64,000 nt of DNA from Muraenolepis orangiensis (GCA_027704905.1 CM051022.1:7066988-7130987); one strand, 5' to 3'; counted from the stretch's first letter, positions 11,401 through 20,911 are shown. Program-made: numbers and translations. Notes: generated by a model from the sequence alone, not told the origin.

Positions 11401-12578
11401 TGTCGACTTTAACACACTTGTAATTCCAACAAAGTATAATGACTATACCATCTAACAGATGACCTACACAAATGTAGCTTTAATTAACAGAACTTGAAAT
11501 GCGTCTTTTCTGAAGACTATAAATTCAGCTATCCACACTTTTTCCTGAACTTGTTTGCAGACTGAAATTGTGTTGTTTTTATCGTTACCTGTTCAGGTTC
11601 CCTGAGAAGATGGTGGCGATGGTGAAGACCGACCAGCAGAGGGCGCTGTTGATCCAGCTGGCTACATGCATGGCCATAAGTCCCTCAGTAAGATGATTAT
11701 TCACTTTATTGATCAGCCCGGAGGAAAACAAATTCAAATGAATTAAATCTGCGCCATTTCACTTTTATACTGCAGCTATTGACTCCAGTAAGACATTGAC
11801 ATTCTTGAATTGTCTAATTTTCAGAAGTCAGCGGAGGCAGATGACCAGGGTCTCGTCACACTCGATCTGCTGCAGGATGTCCTCCCAGATATGGAGGAGC
11901 AGGTCGGATCTGTTCCAAAAGTGGCCGTAACAACCACATATGGTGAGTCGTGTTGTGAGGGATAGTGCATACAAAGTGGATGGATACTGTTAATACTGTT
12001 CACTGCATTATAAGGAAAGGTGTGGGACTATTATTTTGTAACTTTTTTCCCATCTCCTCATTTCCCTGCTAGGACAGGAAAATGAGGTGGACAGCCCTGT
12101 CCTGACCGGGCAGGACAGGACTTCCCTCCAGGAGATCTTCTCAGAGATCCCAGCCACATCACCAGAGGGTGAGTATTCAGTACGGTGGATCTGTGGATGG
12201 ATTCATATTCTATCCTAAGTGTACAGATGTTTAAGATTCATTACTTGTATATAGCATTATAGCACCAGAGGGCACAAGGAACTCAACCCTCATGGGTACA
12301 TTCCTGTGCAACATACATAAAACTATGGTTACATACAGTACACTGAATATACAACAAGGCATCGCCATTCATGCAGGTCCATGGTTCAGACACTTCAAAA
12401 TCAGGATCGCTTGCTGACTACGACTACAACTTTTATTTGTTTTTCCCTTGCAGGTGAGGGTGATCTGTTGGCTATGGATACCCCTCCCTCTAAGAAGAAG
12501 AAGAAGGGAAGATGGAGAGCCATGCAGAGGATCTGCCGCTTCTTCACCTGCTGTTTCTCCCCTAAAAGGGAGGAGTAA
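8429..12578 (+). CDS. divergent CDKL-like (CMGC) serine/threonine protein kinase, 10 coding exons
   Basis: Exons with GT/AG borders join in phase: 8429-8593, 8770-8964, 9210-9391, 9498-9610, 9759-9895, 10015-10103, 11597-11687, 11825-11942, 12073-12168 and 12454-12578. Total 1311 nt, 436 residues. The first exon begins at an acceptor (8400); ATG 8429 has a good context (GCCACGATGA) and matches where CDKL proteins start. Visible: loop LGKGSFAMV (10-18) with Ala for the third Gly; AIKK with Lys33; Glu50 in helix C; HRDLKPEN (123-130); DMG (143-145) where DFG is usual; SPE (169-171); DVWAIG (184-189); DPDRRP (270-275). The exon 5-6 segment resembles the CDKL insert preceding DPDKRP. The CDKL TDY activation motif is absent (AAPY-like). 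The tail (about 289-436) is acidic, then ends in Lys409-413 and a Trp/Arg/Cys-rich segment. Substrate and function are unknown. Family assignment is by eye; an active or a pseudo-kinase is possible. Confidence 0.85.
10104..11596 (+). other. intron 6 of the kinase gene
   Basis: The only long intron (1.49 kb). It contains a 9-bp stem with 7-nt loop at 10599-10623 (ATGGAAGAC / GTCTTCCAT) and otherwise AT-rich unique sequence. No mobile element was recognised. Confidence 0.7.
11632..11648 (+). promoter_or_regulatory. CTCF-like motif inside kinase exon 7
   Basis: ACCAGCAGAGGGCGCTG fits the core CCAGCAGAGGGCGC fully. It also encodes DQQRALL of the kinase tail, so the match may be due to coding sequence alone. 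Confidence 0.3.
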
Positions 12579-12710
12579 TGGGTGTGGTGATGAGGGAGAG
12601 GGGGGGGCTGCAGCTGATCCGACGTCGACACCGGGTGGGAGGTGGTCCCACCTGGAACTTCCCAGATGTTCCTGCAGTCCAACCCTGCCTAGTTGGTGTT
12701 TGTGTTTGAG

Positions 12711-13090
12711 AAAAAAACGCAGTCTCTCGTGATTGTGGTTCTCAATAACCAAGCGCCCAACGTCAGTCTTCGGCAGCCTAATGAAGGGTAGATCCCAGGT
12801 GTTCATTAGCCTCAGCAGGCCTGATTATGATGGGCAACACCTGGGATCGATTAGAGCGTGGGGGGGGCACAACAGTATCCCCCCCCCTGAGGGGAGGCAC
12901 CAGACGACCGCCCGAGAGCCCCCGGGTTCTCCCAATAGAAGTCGTCCAGCAGGGAGGGGTCCGCGAGATAGGCAGAGGGCACCCTCCGGTTGTGTTTGAG
13001 TTGTGTTGTTGTGCTTGAAATAAAGCTTTATGTTATAGCTCCACTGTCTTGGTCTGCGTTCTGGGTCCCACCGAACAATCCACTCGTGAC
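12711..13090 (-). mobile_element. 3' LTR of outer Ty3/Gypsy element
   Basis: On the minus strand it starts TGTCACGAGTGG at 13090, directly after the truncated internal coding region. The part at 12716-12888 is nearly the same as 17254-17432 (shared CAGTCTCTCGT, GTTCTCAATAACCAAGCGCC, CACCTGGGATCGATTAGAGC), which identifies two LTR copies bracketing the element. The exact inner end is uncertain. A plus-strand AATAAA at 13019-13024 lies 440 bp after the kinase stop codon. Confidence 0.75.
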
Positions 13091-13938
13091 AGAAGCCCTC
13101 CCAATCCACTAGGCTACTATGTACTGCCTCGCCGGGTCGGGGTGGACGAGAACCGGGGCTGTGGGGAACAAGCTCTTGAGTCGGAGGAAGGCCGACTCTG
13201 CCTCAGGTGTCCACACGAACGGTCGAGAGGGGGAGGTGAGGGCGTTAAGGGGGGCAGCCACCTGGCTGAACCCCTTGATGAACCGCCACACAAAGCCTGC
13301 AAAACCCAGGAAGCGCCTGAGCTGCGTGCGGTCAGTAGGGCGTGGCCATTCCTCCACCGCCTTGATCTTGGCGGGGTCTGCCCGCATCTGTCCATCCTCC
13401 ACCACGTTCCCGAGATACGAGTTGGTGTGGAAGACACACTTCTCAGCCTTAACGTAGAGCCTGTTTTCCAACAGCCGTTGTAGCACCAGGCGGACTGGTG
13501 CTGGTGGTGTTCCTCCATGGTCCTAGAGAAAATCAGGATGTCGTACACCACCACAAAGACGTTTAGCATGTTCCTCAGCACGTCATTCACCAGGCCTTGG
13601 AAAACTCCGGGGGCATTGGACAGACCGAACGGCATGACGTGGTACTCATAGTGGCCGAGATGAGTGTTGAAGGTCTTCCACTTCCACTCGTCACCCTCCC
13701 TGATGCTGACCAAGTGGTACGCGTTACGAAGGTCCAACTTGGTGAACACCCGGGCGTGTGTGAGTGGCTCGAAAGTGGAACTAAAAAGTGGCAGGGGGTA
13801 CCTATTCTTCACTGTGATGTCGTTTAGTGCCCGATAGTCTATACAGGGCCTCAGGCCACCGTCCTGTAGCAGGGAACAAGGCCCACAGTGCCACCCGAAG
13901 GCACCACATGCCGGTAACACGCCCATCAAAAAGAGCAA
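13091..13938 (-). pseudogene. outer Gypsy element: broken reverse transcriptase / RNase H start
   Basis: Minus-strand frames encode the RT landmarks LRPCIDYRALND, FTKLDLRNAYHLV, VMPFGLSNAPGVFQ and then VVVYDILIFS, where the catalytic Tyr-x-Asp-Asp has lost two residues in frame. A frameshift near 13487 moves the rest to another frame, which continues with EKCVFHTNSYLGNVVEDG, LRRFLGFAGFVWRFIKGFS and FVWTPEAESAF (start of RNase H). It stops at 13109 and joins the LTR about 20 bp later, so RNase H and integrase are missing. The family is the fish Sushi-like Ty3/Gypsy group. The element cannot move on its own. Confidence 0.85.
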
Positions 13939-14026
13939 ACGTGTGGGGCACGTTTGCTTGAGTCAAACAAAAACATTCAACAACACTTAACATACATGGG
14001 CTTCCAGGAAAAGTAAAATTTACAAT

Positions 14027-14600
14027 TCAACAGCTCATTAAATCAAAGGGCACGAGACAAAGCGTCCGCTCTGGACCTCTCTGGTCCTCTTTCTGGACCT
14101 CTCTGGACCTCTGGGGTCCTCTCTGGACCTTTCCGGTCCTCTCTGGTGTGGCAACGGGAGTATCAGCCGAAAGGGGTTTAGCCAGAAATGAACCTCCTAT
14201 ATATCCAACATATCCCTGCTCGCCCCACTTGCGTGCTTGTGCGCGAGTTAACATACAGGCAAGATAAATCGGAGAGCGGGACTGATCAGCGTCAGGCGTC
14301 TCAGGCAGGTTTGAGACTTCCAGCACTGGATAAACCCGGCCACCGGCAATATCATTCCCCAATATCAATGTCTATATCGGGCATTGGGAGAGCATCATAA
14401 ACGGCAATCCTACAATCGCCAGTTACCGTGCGTAGATGTATCTTTTGCAACGGAGCCTTCAGTAAAGCCATTTCAATACCCTGCACTATTACCTCCGTGC
14501 CACAAGAGGTCGCTTCAGACAAAGGCAACACTCCAGCTCTTAGAAAAGACTGTGAGGCCCCGTATCGCGCAGCACGCGAACCGGGGACCGTACCGCTGAC
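14027..14600 (-). pseudogene. inner Gypsy element: aspartic protease fragment
   Basis: On the minus strand a conceptual reading runs from a protease active-site region near 14555 (Asp-Thr-Gly, with one G missing from the run that follows) to MILGNDIAGGRVYPV at about 14368-14320, a typical end of a Gypsy-type retropepsin. After that comes a spacer with Arg/Glu/Gln-rich repeats and a stop at 14027. It differs in family from the flanking element. Confidence 0.65.
14066..14150. repeat. short tandem repeat CTCTGGACCTCTCTGGTC
   Basis: About four to five imperfect copies of a roughly 20-bp unit built from CTCTGGAC/CTCTGGTC. In the inner-element frame they encode repeated ERTGKVQRGPQ/REVQKEDQRGP-like peptides. 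Confidence 0.75.
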
Positions 14601-14657
14601 TTCCCGGTCGTAGATACTACACCACTGTAAACAAACGGCTTGTAGCCGCTGGGCTGT

Positions 14658-14940
14658 TTACCACCACGCCCACCAGGAGATTCCGTAGGCAAGGACACCG
14701 TGGTTATGAATGCGGATGCCTAATGTCGTAGCTGCCTCCCTCTTTCGGTCAAGAGCATAACAATTGGATGCAATGTGGCCTTTTTGCTTACAATAATTAC
14801 ACTCTCTCTCCTCCTTTGGTCGAGAGCTAACGTTAGCCTCAGCCCTACTGTAAGAAGCATACCCTCGGGGACGGTTAGCTGACTGCGCACTCTGAGCCAC
14901 ATCATCCGCCGGTGATGGCTTGTGTGTGAGGACATACTCG
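14658..14940 (-). pseudogene. inner Gypsy element: gag zinc knuckle
   Basis: The minus-strand ORF contains CNYCKQKGHIASNC, a CCHC zinc knuckle (C-x2-C-x4-H-x4-C), in a basic, Ser/Arg-rich context. This is the nucleocapsid-like end of a retrotransposon gag. It lies between the coiled-coil gag part and the protease, in the expected order. Confidence 0.8.
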
Positions 14941-15089
14941 CACTTTTAGCACGGCCAGGCGTTCAAATGTGCTAAAAAACGCATCTACCTCTGTTTCCTT
15001 GAAGGGAGGAAGAGTCACCAGCCTGCTGACGTCGTAGCACTCCCCCAGAGGTGAACCAGTGCACGGACTAGCGTAAGTGGGTGAGGCAC

Positions 15090-15500
15090 TGGGGAAGGCG
15101 CAGCTCCAACTTCCATAAGTCAAGCTCCCTAAGCTTTATCTGGTGCTCATACTCCATGCGTTTCAGCTCCATAGTCATCTGCTGTGACTCATTCTCCATG
15201 CGCTTCTGCTCCAGATTCATCTGTTGTGCCTCATTCTCCAAGGCGCTTCTGCTCTAGAGAATCCTTCCTCTCACTTGCCTCTCTTTCCATCTGTAGGCGT
15301 GCCAAACGCAGCCTTAGCCTGGCTGCGGACAACGACCCAGAAGCGGTAGAGCAGGTGGACTCAGCCCCAGGAGAGAAGGGTGGCATTGCCAAGGACCCCA
15401 ACGTGCAGGCCGGCATCTGAAGGACTATCAACAAAGCCCTCCAGGTCAAAAGCAGCCGCCTCAATTTTCTGACTTGCTTAAATGCTCTTTTGTTTGTCAC
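15090..15500 (-). pseudogene. inner Gypsy element: gag N-terminal coiled-coil region
   Basis: Minus-strand frames encode RLRLRLARLQMEREASERK and further Met/Glu/Arg/Gln-rich heptad-like sequence, interrupted by frameshifts. This suits the N-terminal helical part of a gag gene placed just after the primer-binding site at 15577-15594. Confidence 0.6.
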
Positions 15501-15576
15501 TTGCCAGTTATTTTACCACAGACACCAATCACACTCACCTGTGCAGCACTCCCGCGCTCACTCCAAGACACACAGG

Positions 15577-15594
15577 ATCCCGGATGAGCCCCCA
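15577..15594 (-). other. primer-binding site, tRNA-Pro type
   Basis: The minus strand reads TGGGGGCTCATCCGGGAT. The classic tRNA-Pro primer site is TGGGGGCTCGTCCGGGAT, one difference in 18. It lies directly inside the candidate LTR end and upstream of gag. Confidence 0.8.
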
Positions 15595-15595
15595 A

Positions 15596-15920
15596 TTGAT
15601 ACAGCCTGAGATGTCCAAGCGTGTTCGACCATCGGGGAAAGGGGGATCCCATGTGCGCCGAAGCAAGAACGGAGTCAACACAGGGGTCAAAGTGCAATAA
15701 GTGTATTGGTGATAACAACAAAGGACACAGACACAGGATACACTCAAATAACAAATACTCAGGAACCAGGCCTAGGGACCTGGTGGAAGTATGCCAAATC
15801 AAAAAGAACGCTAGGGGAAAAAGGAACACTAAGTTCCCTTTCCCAAATTCCATATAGCAGCGGTGGCAAGAAGTGGTTGACCAAACACACTACTCTATCA
15901 AAACGTACATGGGTGGCATA
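15596..15920 (-). mobile_element. 5' LTR of inner Gypsy element
   Basis: Bounded on the inner side by the primer-binding site. On the minus strand it contains AATACACTTATTGCAC, a plausible polyadenylation region, about 120 bp before its end. The outer end is placed where the outer element's coding sequence stops being readable (about 15920-15930). No second copy was found on the other side, so the inner element is truncated. Confidence 0.6.
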
Positions 15921-15929
15921 CCCCCTTTA

Positions 15930-16405
15930 ACCTAGGGTACGGTGGGACAATCATAAGGCCGGTGAGGGGGGAGTGAGAGGGCTCTGTCCTTACTAAACGC
16001 CAGAGAGAGGTTGTGATAAATGTGAGGCACCCCAGTGATATCTGGCGGAGAGGACACCGCTGGACGGAGACAGAGGACACCGCTGGATGGAGACAGGGCA
16101 GAACGCAGACAGGTAGCGTGACAAGCTGTACTCCACCCCAAGACCCGCCCAGACGCCCAGGAGATGTGAGGGTCGTGCCTCTCCAGCCAGGGTCTACCCA
16201 ACACTAGAGGCGACGTGGGGGCATGCAAAACAAAGAAACAAATGGACTTTCCCGAAAGAGTGAGTGTGAGATGGTCAGTAGCGTGCGTAATAGTACCCAA
16301 TGAATGCCCGTCAATGGGCCGCGGACTGGGTGGCAGTCTCCGAGGCAGAGCGACCGGGAGCCGGGCGAAGGAACGAACGCTGGGCTCGGTCCAAACGGCG
16401 TTCAC
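15930..16405 (-). pseudogene. outer Gypsy element: protease / RT start
   Basis: The minus-strand ORF encodes SPLVLGRPWLERHDPHISW, the end of a Sushi-like Gypsy protease, and then AFSKDRALSLPPHRPYDC, the N-terminal edge of the RT. It stops where the inner element begins; the RT resumes at about 13938. About 40 residues expected between these points are not visible. Confidence 0.8.
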
Positions 16406-16930
16406 GCAGCCGTGAGTCCTTTCGGAGCGCCAGGGTGATTAAATCCCTCAGCGTCTCCAGGCTGTCTCGAACGATGAGGTCCTTGACGGCGTCGCTCAAA
16501 CCCTTGCAATAGAGACAGAGAAGAGCTCTATCGTCCCAGCCACTCTCTATGGCTAGGATCCGGAACTCCACCGTGAAATCGGCCACCGAGCGAGACCCCT
16601 GATGGCAAACTAGCAGCCGGCTTGCAGAATCCTGCCTGTCCAACGGATGGTCAAAGACCGTGCAAAACTCTCGCTTGAACAGGGGGTAATCGGTGGCATA
16701 ACCCCCGTCGCTGTTCACCAAGGCTATCGCCCAGCTAAGAGCTCTGTCGGCAAGGAGGGACATCCCGGCCAATCCTGGCCGGCCAGGATTGTGAACAGTA
16801 ACTCACACTGAGCTAGGAACCCACGGCACTGGTTCAAATCGCCTCCGAACGATCTGGGGCTAACCAAGCTGGGCTCGGCGCAAAAGAGTGACCCTGCGGG
16901 GACATCGGGGCCAGTTGGGATGTAGGACAA
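16311..16930 (-). pseudogene. outer Gypsy element: gag (Sushi/PEG10-like retrotransposon gag)
   Basis: Two overlapping minus-strand frames carry FLAQCELLFTILA and then DRALSWAIALV, REFCTVFDHP, GSRSVADFTVEFRILAIESG and LIVRDSLETLRDLITLALR. These are in the order of the retrotransposon gag domain family that also gave rise to mammalian PEG10/RTL genes. A frameshift near 16750 splits it. No zinc knuckle is visible after it. Confidence 0.8.
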
Positions 16931-17253
16931 ACTGGTTCCCTGACCGGAACCGAAGGAAAAGCCTTTCCCAGTTCGGCCTGCAGTTGGGTAAGTTCGATGG
17001 CTTGTTCCGTTACTATCTTGTGTTACTCGGACGGTGTCCCGCGCCCCGCTTCTGGGTTCCCGGCTTGGCTAATTTTAGGCTTGGTTATTCTGTTAAACCC
17101 CAACGAGACTGGCGAGCCAAATATGCCAAAGAACCCAGAAGTAGAGAGACATGGACACTCAAAACAATGGAAAAATGTCTTCACTAAAAATATATCCTCA
17201 AACACAAACACCAACTAGGCAGGGTTGGACTGGTTACGTGGCACACTGGAAAA

Positions 17254-17432
17254 CGCAGTCTCTCGTAATTGTGGTTCTCAATAACCAAGCGCCCGACGTC
17301 GGCCTTCGGCAGCCTAAAGAAGGGTAGATCCCATTAAGGGTAGATCCCAAGGGTAGATCATCATTAGCCTCAGCAGGCCTGATTATGAGGGGCAACACCT
17401 GGGATCGATTAGAGCGTGGGGGGGGCACAACA
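17254..17432 (-). mobile_element. partial 5' LTR of outer Gypsy element
   Basis: Direct copy of 12716-12888, with a small duplication of GGGTAGATCCCA around 17320-17357. The expected TGTCACGAG start is not found at higher coordinates; sequence after 17432 diverges, so the outer half is lost or replaced. Confidence 0.7.
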
Positions 17433-17812
17433 GAGGTAGGTAAGTGTCCACACTTGGAGCAAACTACAGGGTTTGCCGTGTTTTTCACCTGGGTGGGGGG
17501 TGAAAACACAAGATGCAAGTCTCTGTCTGTGATGGTAACCAAAGGTTCCTTAGCTCGGACACTGGCACGGCAGGAAGCCAGCCGCCTCCTTCCCCTTTAC
17601 GGTGGGATTAGACGCCCCTCCGGCTCATCCAGGCCGGAAGTCATCCGGGTTGGGTTCAGCTGCAGCTGATCGGACGTCGGAAATACCCCACGAGTCCCGC
17701 CTCAACCACTCCAGACGCTGCCCTGGCTAAAGTGAGGCGGTCTCTCCCAGACTCCAGAGAACCAGCCCCTGCTCAGAGGCACAGAGACAAACAATTATGG
17801 CACCCATTCCAC
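17433..17812. other. unassigned sequence between Gypsy LTR and LINE
   Basis: GC-richer than the surroundings. CAGCTGCAGCTGATC(G)GACGTCG near 17660 is almost the same as a stretch at 12607-12626 beside the other LTR, so part of this may still belong to the Gypsy element. Confidence 0.4.
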
Positions 17813-19840
17813 TCCAAGTCAAGGCAAGTTTATTGTCACTTTACAGTTTACACAAGTATAAAGCAGTGAGTGAAAATCTTATGTGAAATAGCAGATGACA
17901 GACAGCAGTTATAAAAATAAGAAAAAGAGCAATATGTATGTATAAATCAATGTAATCAAATATACATTGTTATATGCTATACGCCCTTGTTCAGCAGCCT
18001 GATGGCCTGACTGTGAAAGCTATCTCTGAGTCTATTTGTACGGCACTTGATACTGCGGTATCGCCTGCCTGACGGTAAAAGTGAATACAGTTCGTGGCTG
18101 GGGTGGGCATTGTCTTTTATGATGCGTTTGGCCTTGGCCACGCACCGCTGGTTGTATATATACAGGAGGGAGGGGAGCTCACCTCCAATGATATACTGGG
18201 CCGTCCACACCACCCTTTGAAGCAGTTCCCGTACCAGGCGGTGATACACCCTGTAAGAACACTCTCGATGGTGCCGGTAAAGAATGTTCTCAGGATGCGG
18301 GGGCCCATGCTGAATTTCCTCAGACGCCTGAGGAAATACAGGCGTTGTTGGGCCCTTTTCACCACGTGTGTGGTGTGCGTGGACCATGTGAGGTCCTCGG
18401 AGATGTGCACGCCGAGGAACTTGAAGCTGCTGACCCACTCTACTACAACACCGTCCATGGAGATAGGGCCGTGCTCTCCTCTCTGCTTCCTGTAGTCCAC
18501 GATCAGCTCCTTGGTCTTCTTGGCGTTGAGGGCGAGGCTGTTCTCCTGGCACCCCTGCTCCAGCGATCCAACCTCCTCCCTGTAGGCTGTCTCGTTGTCG
18601 CCGGCGATCAGGCCCATCACTGTCGTGTCGTCAGCAAACTTGATGGTGACGTTGGAGCTGTGCATAGCCATACAGTCGTGGGTGTAGAGGGAGTAGAGGA
18701 GAGGGCTCAGCACGCATCCTTGGGGGGCTCCCGTGTTGAGGGTCAGTGGCTCTGAGGTGGTGCTGCCCATCCTCACCACCTGGCGGCGGTCCGACAGGAG
18801 GTCCAGTATCCAGCTGAATGTGGATGGGGGCACGCCTAGACCTCTAAGCTTGGTGTCGAGCTTGGCAGGAACTATCGTGTTGAACTGAGCTGTAGTCCAC
18901 AAACAGCATTCGCACATAACAGTTCTTTCCCTCCAGGTGGGAAAGGGCAGTGTAGAGGGCCATGGCAATTGCGTCATCCGTGGATCTGTTTTGACGATAT
19001 GCAAATTCCCATGGGTCCAGCGTGGCAGGTAACACGGAGCAAATACAGTCCTTGACCAACCTCTCGAAGCATTTGCTGACAATCGAGGTGAGGGCTACAG
19101 GTCTATAGTCATTCAGGCATGTTACCTTGGGTTGTTTAGGGATAGGCACGATGGTGGACATCTTGAAGACCGTGGGAACAACAGCCTGGGACAGGGAGAG
19201 GTTGAAGATGTCTGCAAAGACTCCTGCCAACTGGTCTGCGCATGCTCTGAGGATGCGGCCCGGGATGTCGTCGGGGCCTGCCGCCTTACGGATGTTCAAC
19301 GGCTTGAAGGTGTGGCGCACATCCGCCTCCGAGATGTTCAGCAGGCTGGTCTCCTCAGGCGGCGCTGGCTTCTGCGGGCTGCCGTTCACGTCAAACCGAG
19401 CTAAAAAAGTATTTAGCTCTCCTGGGAGGGAGGTAGAGGAGTTTTCTACACAACTGGTTCTCCCTCTGAAGTTTGTTATCATCTGTAGCCCCTGCCACAT
19501 ACCCCTCGCGTCGTGGCTCTTGAATTTCTCCTCCACTCTGTCCTTGTACTCTCGTACACGGGCTCTCGTATATTCCTCCATATTCCCGGAGCCAAAGGCG
19601 GTGTTACGCGTGTGTAGGGCAGCGCGAACATCGCCGTTAATCCACGGTTTCTGGTTGGGATATAGCCGAACCGATTTGGTCGGAACAACGTCATCTATGT
19701 ACTTCTTGATGAACCCGGTGACCGAGGACGCGTACTCGTTGATGTTATTGTCCGAGGCAACGCGGAACATGTCCCAGTTTAATCCCTGTGGTTCATCAAC
19801 TGTTTTTAAAACCGTTCCATATTTTAAAAGAAGATACTGC
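17813..19840 (-). pseudogene. 5'-truncated LINE (Jockey superfamily) with frameshifted RT
   Basis: The minus-strand frame 19986-18844 holds RT fingers (IPIPKQPKVTCLNDYRPVAL, ERLVKD, FAYRQNRSTDDAI, FVDYSS). A two-base loss after FVDYSS at about 18890 shifts to frame 19082-18117, which holds NTGAPQGCVLSPLLYSLYT and the intact catalytic FADDTTVMG, then KTKELIVDYRK, FKFLGVHI and RAQQRLYFLRRLRKF. A further frameshift near 18235 leads to VVWTAQYIIGGELPSL and ends RLLNKGV. The 3' UTR at 17813-17985 ends in ...AATAAACTTGCCTTGACTTG. The endonuclease is missing. Similar tails lie at 60974 and 62636. Confidence 0.9.
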
Positions 19841-19937
19841 CGCACATCTAGGAGAAATGGAGGAATACAACAATATATGTTATATCTCCAAAAATGAATG
19901 AAATGTTTCTTATTAATAGACCCAAAAGACATACTGT

Positions 19938-19954
19938 AGGCTGTGTCCCAAATC
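19938..19954 (+). repeat. MITE-type terminal motif
   Basis: GGCTGTGTCCCAAATCC matches the terminal repeat of the MITE at 53756-54051. No partner end is visible nearby, so this is an isolated end. Confidence 0.4.
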
Positions 19955-19994
19955 CTTGCCTCATTCCTTACTCGACCCCCTCTCAAGTACTAGG

Positions 19995-20490
19995 ACTAGC
20001 AGGTTAATGGACAGTTTTTATCCACAGGCCTACTGAACTGTAAGGAGTGCTGCCACTATCATAATTGGGCTTTTTTACATTTTTTACTGGACTAAATGGA
20101 TTCATTACAGTTACTGCACTGTACTGCACTGTATTTATGATGTTGCTGCACTACTGCCACTTTAAAATGCTTTTTGCACCATTCGTCATATGCATATACT
20201 GTATCATCTGTCACTTAATTTTTCTTTATTGTGAATAGCATTGTTATAGTATAGTTTTGTATATAGTATAGCATATAATATGTAGTATATAGTGTTGTTT
20301 ATAGTGTACAGTAGAGTATATAGCAGGTAGTATTTAGTGTTGTTTATAGTATAGTATTATAAAGCATAGTATTGCATAGTTTTGCATAGCATAGTATAGT
20401 TGTGTTCATTCATATTGCGGGAGGAAATGGGGAGTAGGCATTCCATTGTCCTTGGCAAATAAAAGCATCTTGAATCTTGTATCTTGAATA
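19995..20490 (+). mobile_element. LINE 3' end (last codons and tail)
   Basis: TTTTTATCCACAGGCCTACTGAACTGTAAGGAGTGC-like sequence matches the stop-codon region of the LINE at 63864-63915, followed by the TGCACTGTACTGCACTGTA, CACTTTAAAATGC and GGGGAGTAGGCATTCC tail. An internal AT-rich TATAGTATAG repeat lies at 20240-20400. Confidence 0.75.
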
Positions 20491-20575
20491 TAGTAGTTCA
20501 ATGTAGAACACGAGAGAGCGAGAGGTCAGAATTTGTCTGGGGGATTTAGACAGCTGTCAATTAGAATCCCTCTAA

Positions 20576-20760
20576 GCAATCACACAGTCGCCACCAACGC
20601 TTCCATCCCCCTCCCCCATCTCCCTCTAACACCGCCCCCCACCCCCCACCCCCCACCCCCCCCCCCCCCCCCCCACCAACAACAACCTCCTCTGTCTCCC
20701 GCACACAACTACCAACAAGCCCCAGCCCCCCGCCTACTCGCCACCTACTCGCCTTAGCAT
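20576..20760 (+). repeat. C-rich tract
   Basis: Long C runs broken by A (about 20631-20676), then CA/CCA-rich sequence. The other strand is G-rich with runs that could form G-quadruplexes. Confidence 0.8.
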
Positions 20761-20911
20761 AATGTTAGCATGGCATTAGCATGGCGTTCGCATGGCTTGC
20801 CATGCATATATATGTAGGCTAGGGTGCATAAGAGCCATGGCGCCATGGCTGCCGTTGTTATTATTATGTCCCGGACGCATTTAATCCCCTCTCAAGCCTT
20901 TCTCCCCAAGC

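Noticed and set aside
13049..13483. 144-residue plus-strand ORF
   Set aside because: Antisense shadow of the Gypsy RT/RNase H region.
19127..19897. 256-residue plus-strand ORF
   Set aside because: Antisense of the LINE reverse transcriptase, which has clear motifs on the minus strand.
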